A program made the position numbers and the translations under genes. The notes under the pieces are model-generated. The model made no database searches and had not been told where the DNA came from. It saw nothing but the letters and a program-made list of their open reading frames with translations. 16,978 bases of DNA, taken from Bacillota bacterium. Lineage in GTDB: Bacteria; Bacillota; Clostridia; Christensenellales; CAG-138. This document shows, in pieces, positions 7,190 through 14,127 of the stretch (position 1 is its first letter; every line of letters starts with the position of its first letter). The stretch lies in NCBI GenBank assembly GCA_023458615.1, contig JAEWYV010000112.1, positions 1 to 16,978 on the forward strand. The letters are read 5' to 3'.

Positions 7190-7441
7190 GACTCGGTGTT
7201 CACTACTCAGTACGAAATGAATACCGCGCGGAATTTGCGCATGCGCGCTTGCCGTTTGCATGCGTTCTATGTAATAGGTCACAGAAGATTTAGTGTTCTT
7301 TTTCTCCAATCACCCCACTGGAAGTGTCACTCCTACTTAGAATGAAACTAAACCAACTTAATCCCCTGATCTGTTGTGTATAAAACCCATGGTATCGAAT
7401 TATTAATCATATATTATATGAAATTAAACATATATAATATA

Positions 7442-7470
7442 TTGACAATGGGTTTGTGGTTCTTTATAAT
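7442..7470 (+). promoter_or_regulatory. Perfect-consensus sigma-A promoter of the liv operon
   Basis: TTGACA (7442-7447) and TATAAT (7465-7470) are exact consensus with a 17-base spacer. An A+T-rich stretch precedes it. The predicted start is near 7477, giving a leader of about 88 nt before the lipoprotein gene. Confidence 0.85.
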
Positions 7471-7507
7471 CATCCATAACACATTGGCGTGTGATTACCT
7501 TACTAAA

Positions 7508-7526
7508 CATAGTCAAGGCATAGTCA
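7508..7526 (+). repeat. Direct repeat CATAGTCA, 11-base period, in the liv leader
   Basis: CATAGTCA occurs at 7508-7515 and again at 7519-7526, one helical turn apart, about 30-50 bases downstream of the predicted transcription start. It could be a regulator site or a chance repeat. Confidence 0.35.
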
Positions 7527-7564
7527 TAGCCATTTTTGTTTATTATCGAAGGAGGAAATTATTC

Positions 7565-8806
7565 ATGAGGAAACTTCTCAGTTTGCTGCTCGTCCTGGCG
7601 CTGGCATTCAGTGTTGTTGCCTGTGCAAGCAGCCCCGCCCCGGCAGCCACCGAGGCAACCGAAGCCCCCGCAGCGGAAGCCACTGAAGCCCCCGCAGCAG
7701 ACGCGGCAGCGCCGGCTGGCGATGGCATCACCCTCGGCGTTATCTCGCCGAACACCGGTTCCCTCGCCGTTTACGGCGCAGCCGTAACCACCGCCGTCGA
7801 TCTCGCAGTCAGCGAAATCAACGCAGCGGGCGGCATCCTCGGTCAGCAGGTTTCCGTCATCAAAACGGACGACCAGTTTGATCCGGCTGAGACGCTCAAC
7901 GCGTTCAACTCGCTCGTCTCCCAGGGCGTTGGCCTCATCGTCGGCTCTGTCACCTCCGGCTGCACCTCCGCGATCACCGAGGCAGCCAACGAGGAAGGCG
8001 TCGTCCTGCTCACGCCGTCCGCAACCGCCGACAGCATCACCACCGAAGATGATTACGTCTTCCGTGCATGCTACGCCGATGGTTTCCAGGGCGCAATCGC
8101 AGCCTACTATGCAAAACAGGCCGGTTACACGGATGTTGGCGTCGTCTACTGCGCAGCGGATACCTACTCCAAGGGTCTGTATGACTCCTTTGCAGCGGCA
8201 GCCGCAACCTATGGCCTGAACATCAAAGCCGTTGAATCCACCGCTTCCCTCGATGTGCAGGATTACACCAACCAGTTTGCCACCATGGCGAGCTCGGGCG
8301 TGCAGTTCGTCTATGCGCCGTACTACTATGATGTCATCGGCCCATACATCGTCACCCAGGCTCGTGCGGCTGGCTATACCGGCATCATCATGGGTGCTGA
8401 CGGTTATGACGGAACGCCTGACTACGTCGTCGAAGGCGCAGACCTGACCGCGTTCAACAACGTCTACTGGACCAACCACTATGATCCGTCCGATACCGAC
8501 CCGAAGGTCCAGGCGTTTGTCGCCGCTTACAAAGCCATGTTTGATTCCACGCCGAACGCGATCTCCGCGCTTGCCTACGATGCGGTCTATATGTATAAAG
8601 CCGCCATCGAAAAGGCCGGTAGCGCAGAGCCCAAGGCCGTGCGCGACGCGCTGGCAGACACCTCCGCCGTGTACTCCGGCGTCACCGGTACGTTCTCGCT
8701 GGATTCCGCTGGCACCCCGACAAAGGGCGCTGCCATCCTTTCCTTCACGTCGGATGGCACCTCCGTCACCACGAAGCTGGTTGACGTTATCAAGGAACTC
8801 AAGTAA
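7565..8806 (+). CDS. livK: Branched-chain amino acid ABC transporter substrate-binding lipoprotein
   Basis: 413 residues from the ATG at 7565, which has AAGGAGGAAATTATTC in front of it; an upstream in-frame extension to 7376 lacks these signals. A lipoprotein signal peptide (RK, then LLSLLLVLALAFSVVAC) has its lipobox Cys at residue 20, so the protein is anchored outside the membrane. A low-complexity Ala/Thr/Glu/Pro tether with the repeat EATEAPAA spans about residues 21-55. The remainder is a type I periplasmic-binding fold: LGVISPNTGSLAVYGAA, DDQFDPAETLN, and TPSATADSIT, the last aligning with the ligand-binding Pro-Gly-Ala-Thr region of LivJ. That suggests an amino acid ligand, though the exact one cannot be fixed. 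First gene of the operon, behind a consensus promoter and followed by a strong hairpin. Confidence 0.93.
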   Translation: MRKLLSLLLVLALAFSVVACASSPAPAATEATEAPAAEATEAPAADAAAPAGDGITLGVISPNTGSLAVYGAAVTTAVDLAVSEINAAGGILGQQVSVIKTDDQFDPAETLNAFNSLVSQGVGLIVGSVTSGCTSAITEAANEEGVVLLTPSATADSITTEDDYVFRACYADGFQGAIAAYYAKQAGYTDVGVVYCAADTYSKGLYDSFAAAAATYGLNIKAVESTASLDVQDYTNQFATMASSGVQFVYAPYYYDVIGPYIVTQARAAGYTGIIMGADGYDGTPDYVVEGADLTAFNNVYWTNHYDPSDTDPKVQAFVAAYKAMFDSTPNAISALAYDAVYMYKAAIEKAGSAEPKAVRDALADTSAVYSGVTGTFSLDSAGTPTKGAAILSFTSDGTSVTTKLVDVIKELK

Positions 8807-8829
8807 AATAATTTAGTAGAAACGCTATA

Positions 8830-8871
8830 CGGAACAAAGGGGGCGAGGCTCACGCCGCGCCTCCTTTTCCG
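8830..8871 (+). terminator. Intercistronic hairpin between livK and livH (attenuator or 3' stabiliser)
   Basis: A long GC-rich imperfect stem has a left arm beginning cggaacaaaggggg at 8830 and a right arm ending ctccttttccg at 8871, with loop tcac (8850-8853). Only a weak ttaaaat follows. This looks like a partial terminator or RNA-stabilising hairpin, as often seen after binding-protein genes, rather than an operon end. Confidence 0.55.
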
Positions 8872-8897
8872 TTAAAATCGAAAGGCGGAACAAACAA

Positions 8898-9794
8898 GTG
8901 AGCACATTTTTGCAGACATTGTTTGTCGGGCTTCGACTCGGGAGCATCTATGCCCTCGTTGCGCTCGGCTACACCATGGTCTACGGCATTATCCGTTTGA
9001 TCAACTTCGCCCATGGCGACTTTATCATGGTCGGCGGATATACGATGATCTTCACCGTTCCCGTGATGGTTGCGCTCGGCGTGCCGCTCTGGGTTTCTGT
9101 TTTTGCGGCGATTCTGGTGTGCGCGCTCGTCGGCATGTCGACCGAGCTGATTGCCTACCGTCCCGTACGCAAGAAGGGCACCTCGATGACGGCGCTCATC
9201 ACAGCCATTGCAGTGAGTCTTCTGCTGGAAAACCTCGCGCAGGCAATCCCGCAGATCGGCCCGAACCCGAAGGTCGCAAACCAGATTTTTGCCGCAGGCG
9301 GCATCCGCATTGCGGACGTTACGCTCGACTGGACCACGATGCTGACCATCTGCATCAGCGTTATCGTCATGGTCGCGCTCTATCAGTTCACACAGAAGAC
9401 CAAGATCGGCCGCGCGATGCGCTGCGTCTCCGAGGATAAACCCGCCTCCATCCTCATGGGCATCAACGTCAACCGCACGATCGTGACGACGTTTGCCATC
9501 GGCTCCAGCCTCGCCGCAATCGCCGCGCTGATGTATATTGCGCAGTACCCCAAGGTATACACAACGATGGGCTCCATGTTGGGCCTGAAAGCCTTCGTAT
9601 CCGCCGTTTTGGGTGGCATCGGTATCATTCCCGGCGCCATGCTCGGCGGATTTGTCATTGGCCTCGTCGAATCCTTCACCACCAGCTATGTCAGCTCGAG
9701 CATGGCGGACGCGTTTGTCTTCCTCATCCTCATCATCGTGCTGATCATCAAGCCTGCTGGTATTCTCGGAAAGAATATGGGTGAAAAAGTATGA
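8898..9794 (+). CDS. livH: Branched-chain amino acid ABC transporter permease LivH
   Basis: 298 residues, about eight membrane segments, the standard length for LivH. GTG start at 8898 with AAAGGCGG nine bases upstream. The N-terminal hallmark GSIYALVALGYTMVYGIIRLINFAHGD appears (GSIYALVALGYTMVYG, then LINFAHGD), and the coupling region with AFVSAVLGGIGIIPGAMLGG near residue 235-255, which contacts the ATPases. One half of the LivH-LivM transmembrane heterodimer. The stop overlaps the livM start by 4 bases (ATGA), so translation is coupled. Confidence 0.95.
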   Translation: MSTFLQTLFVGLRLGSIYALVALGYTMVYGIIRLINFAHGDFIMVGGYTMIFTVPVMVALGVPLWVSVFAAILVCALVGMSTELIAYRPVRKKGTSMTALITAIAVSLLLENLAQAIPQIGPNPKVANQIFAAGGIRIADVTLDWTTMLTICISVIVMVALYQFTQKTKIGRAMRCVSEDKPASILMGINVNRTIVTTFAIGSSLAAIAALMYIAQYPKVYTTMGSMLGLKAFVSAVLGGIGIIPGAMLGGFVIGLVESFTTSYVSSSMADAFVFLILIIVLIIKPAGILGKNMGEKV

Positions 9795-10942
9795 TCAAGA
9801 ATAAAACAGCCCAAGGCTATGTTCTCAACACGGTGGTTATTGCGATCCTGCTGGTCGTATTCTCTTTCCTGAAGGAAGGGCTTGGCGGCGCAGGCGACTT
9901 TAAACTCATCGTTGCGCCAAGCATTTGGCAGTGCTGCTACCTCATCATCCTCGCCGCCTCCTTAAACCTTACGCTCGGCTTTTTAGGGCAGCTCTCGCTG
10001 GGGCACTGCGGGTTTATGGCGGTTGGCGCCTATGCAGCGGCGCTGATTTCGCTCGCCGCCGAGCGCGCAGGCATCTTTGATGAGAAGAGCGGCGTAGCTT
10101 TTGTGCTCGTGCTCGCATTCTGCATTCTTGTTGCCGGCGTTCTCGCCGCCATCATCGGCCTGCTGGTCGGCATTCCGGCGCTGCGACTCAAGGGCGACTA
10201 TCTTGCCATCATCACGCTGGGTTTTGGCATGATCATCGTCAACATCATCAACAATCTGCCCTTTGCCGGTCAGGAGGGCTTGGCGCTAGGCTCTGCCTCC
10301 GCCTCGCTTTACAAGAACGGGTTGGGATTCGGCACGGCACTGAAGGTAACCTATATTTGGGTCGCGATATTTGTAACGCTGATTTGCGTTGCCATGATGT
10401 TCATGTTTGTTCGCTCTAAATACGGTCGCGCCATCCGCGCCATTCGAGACGACGAAATCGCCGCATCCGCCTCCGGCATCAACACCTCGTTCTACAAGGT
10501 GTTCACATTCGCATATTCCGCGTTCTTCGCGGGCGTTGCGGGCGCGCTGTATGCCTGCGCCAATGCGACGCTCTCGACAGCCTCGTTCGCGTTTGCAAAC
10601 GGCGGCATCTTAAACTCCACGTTTGTTGTGGTCATGGTCGTTCTCGGCGGCATGGGCTCGCTCACCGGCTCCATCGTCGCGGCGGTGGTCATGTTCCTCG
10701 TCAACTATCAAATCAAAAACGGCCTTTGGGTCAAGATGCTTCCCATGTGGCTGCAAAACGTGTTTGCTTTCCCAATGCTGGTGTACGCCATTGTCCTGAT
10801 CATCGTGATCATGTTCCGTCCCAAGGGAATCTTTGGCACATATGAGCTTTCGCTGCGAAATTTCTTCTCCGATCTGAAGAAACAGCGCCAGATCCGTTTA
10901 GCCCAAAAACAGGAAAAAAAGGAGGCGCTGAGCCATGAGTGA
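9791..10942 (+). CDS. livM: Branched-chain amino acid ABC transporter permease LivM
   Basis: 383 residues with about ten hydrophobic segments. Family motifs are visible: LNLTLGFLGQLSLGHCGFMAVGAY at about residues 57-80 (seen as LGQLSLGHCGFMAVGAY), the GRAIRAIRDDEIAASASGI cytosolic loop at about 213-232, and GGMGSLTGSIVAA in the ATPase-contacting region. The C-terminus is a charged cytosolic tail (KKQRQIRLAQKQEKKEALSHE) longer than usual and not membrane-embedded. It overlaps livH by 4 bases at the start and livG by 8 bases at the end. Second half of the import channel. Confidence 0.95.
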   Translation: MIKNKTAQGYVLNTVVIAILLVVFSFLKEGLGGAGDFKLIVAPSIWQCCYLIILAASLNLTLGFLGQLSLGHCGFMAVGAYAAALISLAAERAGIFDEKSGVAFVLVLAFCILVAGVLAAIIGLLVGIPALRLKGDYLAIITLGFGMIIVNIINNLPFAGQEGLALGSASASLYKNGLGFGTALKVTYIWVAIFVTLICVAMMFMFVRSKYGRAIRAIRDDEIAASASGINTSFYKVFTFAYSAFFAGVAGALYACANATLSTASFAFANGGILNSTFVVVMVVLGGMGSLTGSIVAAVVMFLVNYQIKNGLWVKMLPMWLQNVFAFPMLVYAIVLIIVIMFRPKGIFGTYELSLRNFFSDLKKQRQIRLAQKQEKKEALSHE

Positions 10943-11708
10943 CGAACGCACCCCCATTCTGGAGACAAGAAAACTCGGCATTACTTTCGGCGGCCTTGTC
11001 GCAGTTTCGGATTTTAACATCAAGGTGTTCAAAGGCGAACTGGTCGGCCTGATCGGCCCCAACGGTGCGGGCAAAACCACGGTGTTTAACATGCTCACCG
11101 GCGTGTATAAACCGACCGAAGGGTCTGTCCTGCTCGATGGCGAGGTCCTCAACGGCAAGAAAACGCATCAATTCGTCGCCGCCGGTGTTGCGCGTACGTT
11201 CCAGAACATCCGCCTCTTTAAGCAGATGACGGTGTTGGAAAACGTGCTTGCCGCCTTTACCAAGGACATCAAATACAACATGGTTGATGCGCTTTTCCGC
11301 ACGCCAAAGTTCTGGCGAAAAGAAAAGGAACTCCGTGAGAAAGCACTCGATCTGCTTGCCATCTTCCATTTGGAGGACAAGGCGGACTATATTGCGGCGA
11401 ACCTGCCCTATGGTCAGCAACGCAAGCTGGAGATTGCCCGCGCGCTGGCAACCAACATGAAGCTGCTGCTGTTGGATGAACCCGCCGCCGGTATGAACCC
11501 GACGGAAACCGCCGAGCTGCTCGATTGCATCAACGCCATCCGGAATCGCTTCGGCATCGCAATCTTGCTCATTGAACACGATATGTCTCTCGTGATGAAC
11601 ATCTGCGAGCGCATACAGGTCATCGACTACGGCGTCACCATTGCCGAGGGCCTGCCGGAAGAGATTGCGAAGAACCCGAAGGTCATCTCGGCCTATCTGG
11701 GACAGTAG
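10935..11708 (+). CDS. livG: Branched-chain amino acid ABC transporter ATPase LivG
   Basis: 257 residues. Walker A GPNGAGKTT at 41-49, Q-loop in RTFQNIRLF, ABC signature in its LivG-typical variant form YGQQRKLEIARAL from residue 159 (Tyr instead of Ser-Gly at the start), Walker B LLLLDEP with Asp181-Glu182, and the switch His in LIEHDM. The long insertion after the Q-loop (FTKDIKYNMVDALFRTPKFWR) is normal for LivG. The start at 10935 lies inside the end of livM, with GGAGG nine bases before it. Hydrolyses ATP on the cytosolic side as a heterodimer with LivF. Confidence 0.95.
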   Translation: MSDERTPILETRKLGITFGGLVAVSDFNIKVFKGELVGLIGPNGAGKTTVFNMLTGVYKPTEGSVLLDGEVLNGKKTHQFVAAGVARTFQNIRLFKQMTVLENVLAAFTKDIKYNMVDALFRTPKFWRKEKELREKALDLLAIFHLEDKADYIAANLPYGQQRKLEIARALATNMKLLLLDEPAAGMNPTETAELLDCINAIRNRFGIAILLIEHDMSLVMNICERIQVIDYGVTIAEGLPEEIAKNPKVISAYLGQ

Positions 11709-11718
11709 GAGGCAGATC

Positions 11719-12423
11719 ATGCTAGAGATTAAGGATATCCATGTAAATTACGGCGCCATCCAGGCCATCAAGGGCATTACCCTCACCGTCAACGACGGCG
11801 AGCTGGTCTCCCTCGTCGGCGCAAACGGCGCGGGCAAAACCACCATATTGCACACCATCTCCGGTCTTTTGCGCGCAACCTCCGGTGAGGTTCTGCTCGA
11901 CGGGATCAATCTTCAGAAAGTGCCCGCCAATACCATCATCAACCTGGGTCTTGCGCATGTTCCGGAAGGGCGACACGTTTTTTCTCGCATGACGGTAGAG
12001 GAAAACTTGCGTATGGGGGCGTATATTATAAATGATCCCAAGCAGGTAAACGACGGTCTGGAGCGCGTTTATCATCACTTCCCGCGTCTCAAGGAGCGCG
12101 CACGTCAGCTTGGCGGAACGCTCTCCGGCGGTGAACAGCAGATGCTTGCAACCGGGCGGGCGCTGATGACCAACCCGAAGATTCTGCTCATGGATGAACC
12201 CTCGATGGGTCTCTCGCCCATTCTGGTTAACGAGATCTTCTCTATCATTGAGCAGTTACACAACAGCGGCATCACGATTCTGCTGGTGGAGCAAAACGCG
12301 AAAAAGGCGCTTGCCGTTGCGGATCGTGCCTATGTGCTCGAAACGGGCAAGATTTCCATGCAGGGGTCGGCAAAGGAACTCGCAGAGGATGACAGGGTTC
12401 GCAAGGCATATCTCGGCGCGTAA
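11719..12423 (+). CDS. livF: Branched-chain amino acid ABC transporter ATPase LivF
   Basis: 234 residues from the ATG at 11719, which has AGGAGG seven bases upstream and gives the typical LivF opening MLEIKDIHVNYG. An in-frame extension back to 11641 would overlap livG and is rejected. Walker A GANGAGKTT at 34-42, LivF-specific HVPEGRHVF, ABC signature LSGGEQQMLATGRAL from 135, Walker B LLMDEPSMGL with Asp159, and the switch His replaced by Gln (VEQN), which is usual in LivF. Pairs with LivG under the LivH/LivM channel. Gap to livG is ten bases. Confidence 0.95.
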   Translation: MLEIKDIHVNYGAIQAIKGITLTVNDGELVSLVGANGAGKTTILHTISGLLRATSGEVLLDGINLQKVPANTIINLGLAHVPEGRHVFSRMTVEENLRMGAYIINDPKQVNDGLERVYHHFPRLKERARQLGGTLSGGEQQMLATGRALMTNPKILLMDEPSMGLSPILVNEIFSIIEQLHNSGITILLVEQNAKKALAVADRAYVLETGKISMQGSAKELAEDDRVRKAYLGA

Positions 12424-12453
12424 CCCAACCAACGGAAAGGAGACTGGTTTTCG

Positions 12454-13080
12454 ATGGCACACTATGTAATCACGATCGCGCGCGAAAAAGGCAGCGGAGG
12501 TTACGACATCGCCAAGAGGCTCTCCGACAAGCTCAACATCCCGTTTTATGACAGAAAGCTGCTGCGCATCGCCTCCGATGTCAGCGGCATCAACGAGCGG
12601 CTCTTCGGCGAGGTGGACGAACGCCTCGGCAAGCGTGAGATGATGCACGCGGCGCAAAAGGTATATACCGGCGAGGTGCTCCCGCCCGACAGCGACAACT
12701 ATACCTCCCAGCAAAACCTGTTTCAGTTTCAGGCGAAGATCATTGCCGAACTGGCGGAAATGAGCAGTTGCATTATCCTTGGTCGCTGTGCTGACCAGAT
12801 TTTGAAGGGAAAACCATATCTTCTCCGCACGTTTATCCACGCACCCATCGAGGCGAGAATCGCGCGGGTTGCGGCTTATTCGCTGGCTTGGTCGGAAGCG
12901 GAAGTCTGCCGCTATATTGCCGAGCAGGACAAGAACCGCGCGGACTACTATCGTTTCTATACCGGCGAGGACTGGCGCGATGCGGGGCATTATGACATCA
13001 GTCTTGACTCTGCAGCGTTGGGCGAGGATGGCTGTATCGATCGCATCGTCAAATCCTTGCCCGTGTTTACACACGAGTAA
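12454..13080 (+). CDS. Cytidylate kinase-like protein (PF13189-type)
   Basis: 208 residues. The P-loop is the family's variant: AREKGSGGYDIAKRL near residues 9-23, with Gly-Ser-Gly-Gly and no Lys-Ser/Thr where a normal NMP kinase has GKS. YDRKLLRIAS, an ILGRCAD strand, the LRTFIHAPIEARIARV lid-type region and the C-terminal YDISLDSAALGEDGCIDRIV (seen in parts) complete the AAK6-like fold. The same family is widespread in Bacillota and is annotated as cytidylate kinase-like without a proven substrate. It follows livF by 30 bases with GGAAAGGAGA as its ribosome binding site and precedes the terminator, so it is the last cistron of the liv operon. Whether it phosphorylates a nucleotide or regulates the transporter is unknown. 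Confidence 0.82.
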   Translation: MAHYVITIAREKGSGGYDIAKRLSDKLNIPFYDRKLLRIASDVSGINERLFGEVDERLGKREMMHAAQKVYTGEVLPPDSDNYTSQQNLFQFQAKIIAELAEMSSCIILGRCADQILKGKPYLLRTFIHAPIEARIARVAAYSLAWSEAEVCRYIAEQDKNRADYYRFYTGEDWRDAGHYDISLDSAALGEDGCIDRIVKSLPVFTHE

Positions 13081-13103
13081 TCCCGGTTTCATTGCTACAA
13101 AAC

Positions 13104-13136
13104 AAAATCGCCTGCGGCTTCAACCGCGGGCGTTTT
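13104..13136 (+). terminator. Rho-independent terminator of the liv operon
   Basis: A 9-bp stem with one G-U pair (cgcctgcgg at 13109-13117 with ccgcgggcg at 13124-13132), 6-base loop, A-run before and TTTT after. It marks the end of the transcript that starts near 7477, about 5.6 kb. Confidence 0.75.
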
Positions 13137-13171
13137 CGTCTCAAAATTGTATTGAACAGAAAGATCGAATA

Positions 13172-13195
13172 ATGGAGCTAAAGATGGAACTAAAG
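13172..13195 (+). repeat. 12-base tandem duplication at the start of the ACT-domain gene
   Basis: ATGGAGCTAAAG (13172-13183) is followed directly by ATGGAACTAAAG (13184-13195), 11 of 12 identical and in frame. The first copy provides GGAG six bases before the second ATG, so the duplication supplies a start codon and its ribosome binding site. Confidence 0.8.
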
Positions 13196-13576
13196 ATATT
13201 GGAACAATCCTTCTCCGTCTGCAAACTAGCAGACGCCACAGAGATTGACTGGAGCCGCCCCTTTTGCTTCGTCAGCAAGACGGATGAGGAGCTTTCGCTC
13301 GTCTGCGAAACATCGGCCACGCCGGAAAACACCATCGCGCGGGTGGACGGCTGGCGCGGGTTTCGTATTCAAGGCGTACTGGACTTTTCCATGGTCGGCG
13401 TACTTGCCGCTATTTCATCCCTTCTTGCCAAGAACGGCATCAGTATCTTCGCGATTTCCACCTACAACACCGATTATCTCTTCACTAAGGAAGAAAATTT
13501 TCAAAGCGCGGTTGCGCTCCTGACGCAAGAAGGGTATTCTGTTGATAAGGCATTTGCCTTCACATCATCAAAATAA
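13184..13576 (+). CDS. ACT domain protein (ACT_7/CASTOR-like)
   Basis: 130 residues from the ATG at 13184, chosen because GGAG lies six bases upstream and MELKILEQSFSVCKL is the family-like N-terminus; the ATG at 13172 (134 residues) is the alternative. Residues 1-60 carry the SVCKL...FCFVSKTDEELSLVC signature of small stand-alone ACT proteins; residues 60-130 form the ACT_7 fold, with GFRIQGVLDFSMVGVLAAISSLL and the strand GISIFAISTYNTDYLFTKEE (seen in parts). ACT domains usually bind amino acids; the ligand here is unknown. The deaminase gene starts 20 bases downstream, so both are probably one operon. No clear own promoter was found behind the preceding terminator. Confidence 0.85.
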   Translation: MELKILEQSFSVCKLADATEIDWSRPFCFVSKTDEELSLVCETSATPENTIARVDGWRGFRIQGVLDFSMVGVLAAISSLLAKNGISIFAISTYNTDYLFTKEENFQSAVALLTQEGYSVDKAFAFTSSK

Positions 13577-13596
13577 TCACATATCAGGAGAATTGC

Positions 13597-14064
13597 ATGA
13601 CGCAGGACGAACGATTCATGTATGAGGCTATCCGTCTCTCCGAGCAGGCTGTTGCGCATGGCAACGAACCCTTTGGCGCGCTGTTGGTCAAAGACGGCGA
13701 GATCGTATTCACCAATGAGAACCAAATTTATACCGCATCCGATCCAACCTTTCATGCCGAAGCAGGCCTTTTGCGGAATTTCTGCGCGGCGGAACGCATC
13801 ACCGATCTGACGGACTATACGCTGTATTCCAGCTGTGAACCCTGCTTTATGTGCTGCGGCGCGATGGTTTGGACCAAGCTCGGCAGGTTAGTCTATGGCG
13901 CAAGTGATATCGACCTGTGTGCCATCCTTGGCGAGGAGGGCAGCAAGTGCTGCGAAATCGTCTTCTCCCACTCCGCGCATCAGCCACAGGTAACAGGCGG
14001 CGTGTTGCGCAAGGAAAGCCTTGCCATCTTGAAGGGATATTTTTCGAAGCACGATAAGGGTTAA
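13597..14064 (+). CDS. Zinc-dependent nucleoside/guanine-type deaminase
   Basis: 155 residues of the cytidine/deoxycytidylate deaminase superfamily. Zinc ligand His53 and proton-shuttling Glu55 lie in FHAEAGLLRN, and the other two zinc ligands, Cys83 and Cys86, in CEPCFMCCGAMVW. The first strand (PFGALLVKDGEIV) and NENQIY fit the guanine deaminase/TadA-like branch. A cytosolic hydrolytic deamination of a purine base or nucleoside is most likely; TadA is less likely because the sequence after the second motif and the C-terminal tail (LAILKGYFSKH) differ from TadA. AGGAG sits seven bases before the ATG. It is cotranscribed with the ACT gene and followed by a 17-bp terminator. Exact substrate uncertain. 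Confidence 0.85.
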   Translation: MTQDERFMYEAIRLSEQAVAHGNEPFGALLVKDGEIVFTNENQIYTASDPTFHAEAGLLRNFCAAERITDLTDYTLYSSCEPCFMCCGAMVWTKLGRLVYGASDIDLCAILGEEGSKCCEIVFSHSAHQPQVTGGVLRKESLAILKGYFSKHDKG

Positions 14065-14078
14065 TCTCCTGCATACAG

Positions 14079-14118
14079 CAAAAGCAGCTCGTTGTCATAG
14101 AACAACGAGCTGCTTTTG
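14079..14118. terminator. Bidirectional rho-independent terminator, 17-bp perfect stem
   Basis: Left arm 14079-14095 (caaaagcagctcgttgt) pairs perfectly with 14102-14118; loop of six bases. The AAAA/TTTT near the ends gives a short U-tract in both directions, serving the convergent deaminase and GGDEF/HD-GYP genes. Confidence 0.88.
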
Positions 14119-14127
14119 TTATCATTC

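Larger units (their letters stand above)
7151..7564. other. Divergent upstream region of the VOC gene and the liv operon
   Basis: 414 bases without a credible gene, although an in-frame N-terminal extension of the lipoprotein gene is open to 7376. It holds the leftward extended -10 promoter of the VOC gene (7181-7189), an A+T-rich tract of near-palindromic CATATATTATATG-like repeats at about 7396-7441, the liv promoter at 7442-7470, a direct repeat at 7508-7526 and the liv ribosome binding site at 7551-7557. The A+T tract directly abuts the -35 and could act as an UP element. Confidence 0.6.

Noticed and set aside
6785..7309. Long form (174 residues) of the VOC protein
   Set aside because: The extension crosses the extended -10 promoter (7181-7189) and the AAAGGAGGT; the family fold begins right after 7150.
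7376..7564. 63-codon N-terminal extension of the livK reading frame
   Set aside because: It spans the promoter hexamers 7442-7470, and the lipoprotein signal peptide and AAGGAGG begin at the later ATG 7565.
7559..8479. 306-codon open frame on the minus strand opposite the liv binding-protein gene
   Set aside because: Antisense to a clear lipoprotein gene with all its signals; Arg/Gly/Cys-rich translation without recognisable domain. A codon-bias shadow.
10809..11720. 303-codon open frame on the minus strand opposite livM/livG
   Set aside because: Overlaps two certain ABC genes and has no family features or ribosome binding site.
12256..13092. 278-codon minus-strand frame opposite livF and the kinase-like gene
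   Set aside because: Shadow of two real genes; no motif and no independent expression signals.
12869..13183. Upstream extension of the ACT-domain reading frame
   Set aside because: It would run through the kinase-like gene and the terminator at 13104-13136; the ATG at 13184 has GGAG at good spacing.
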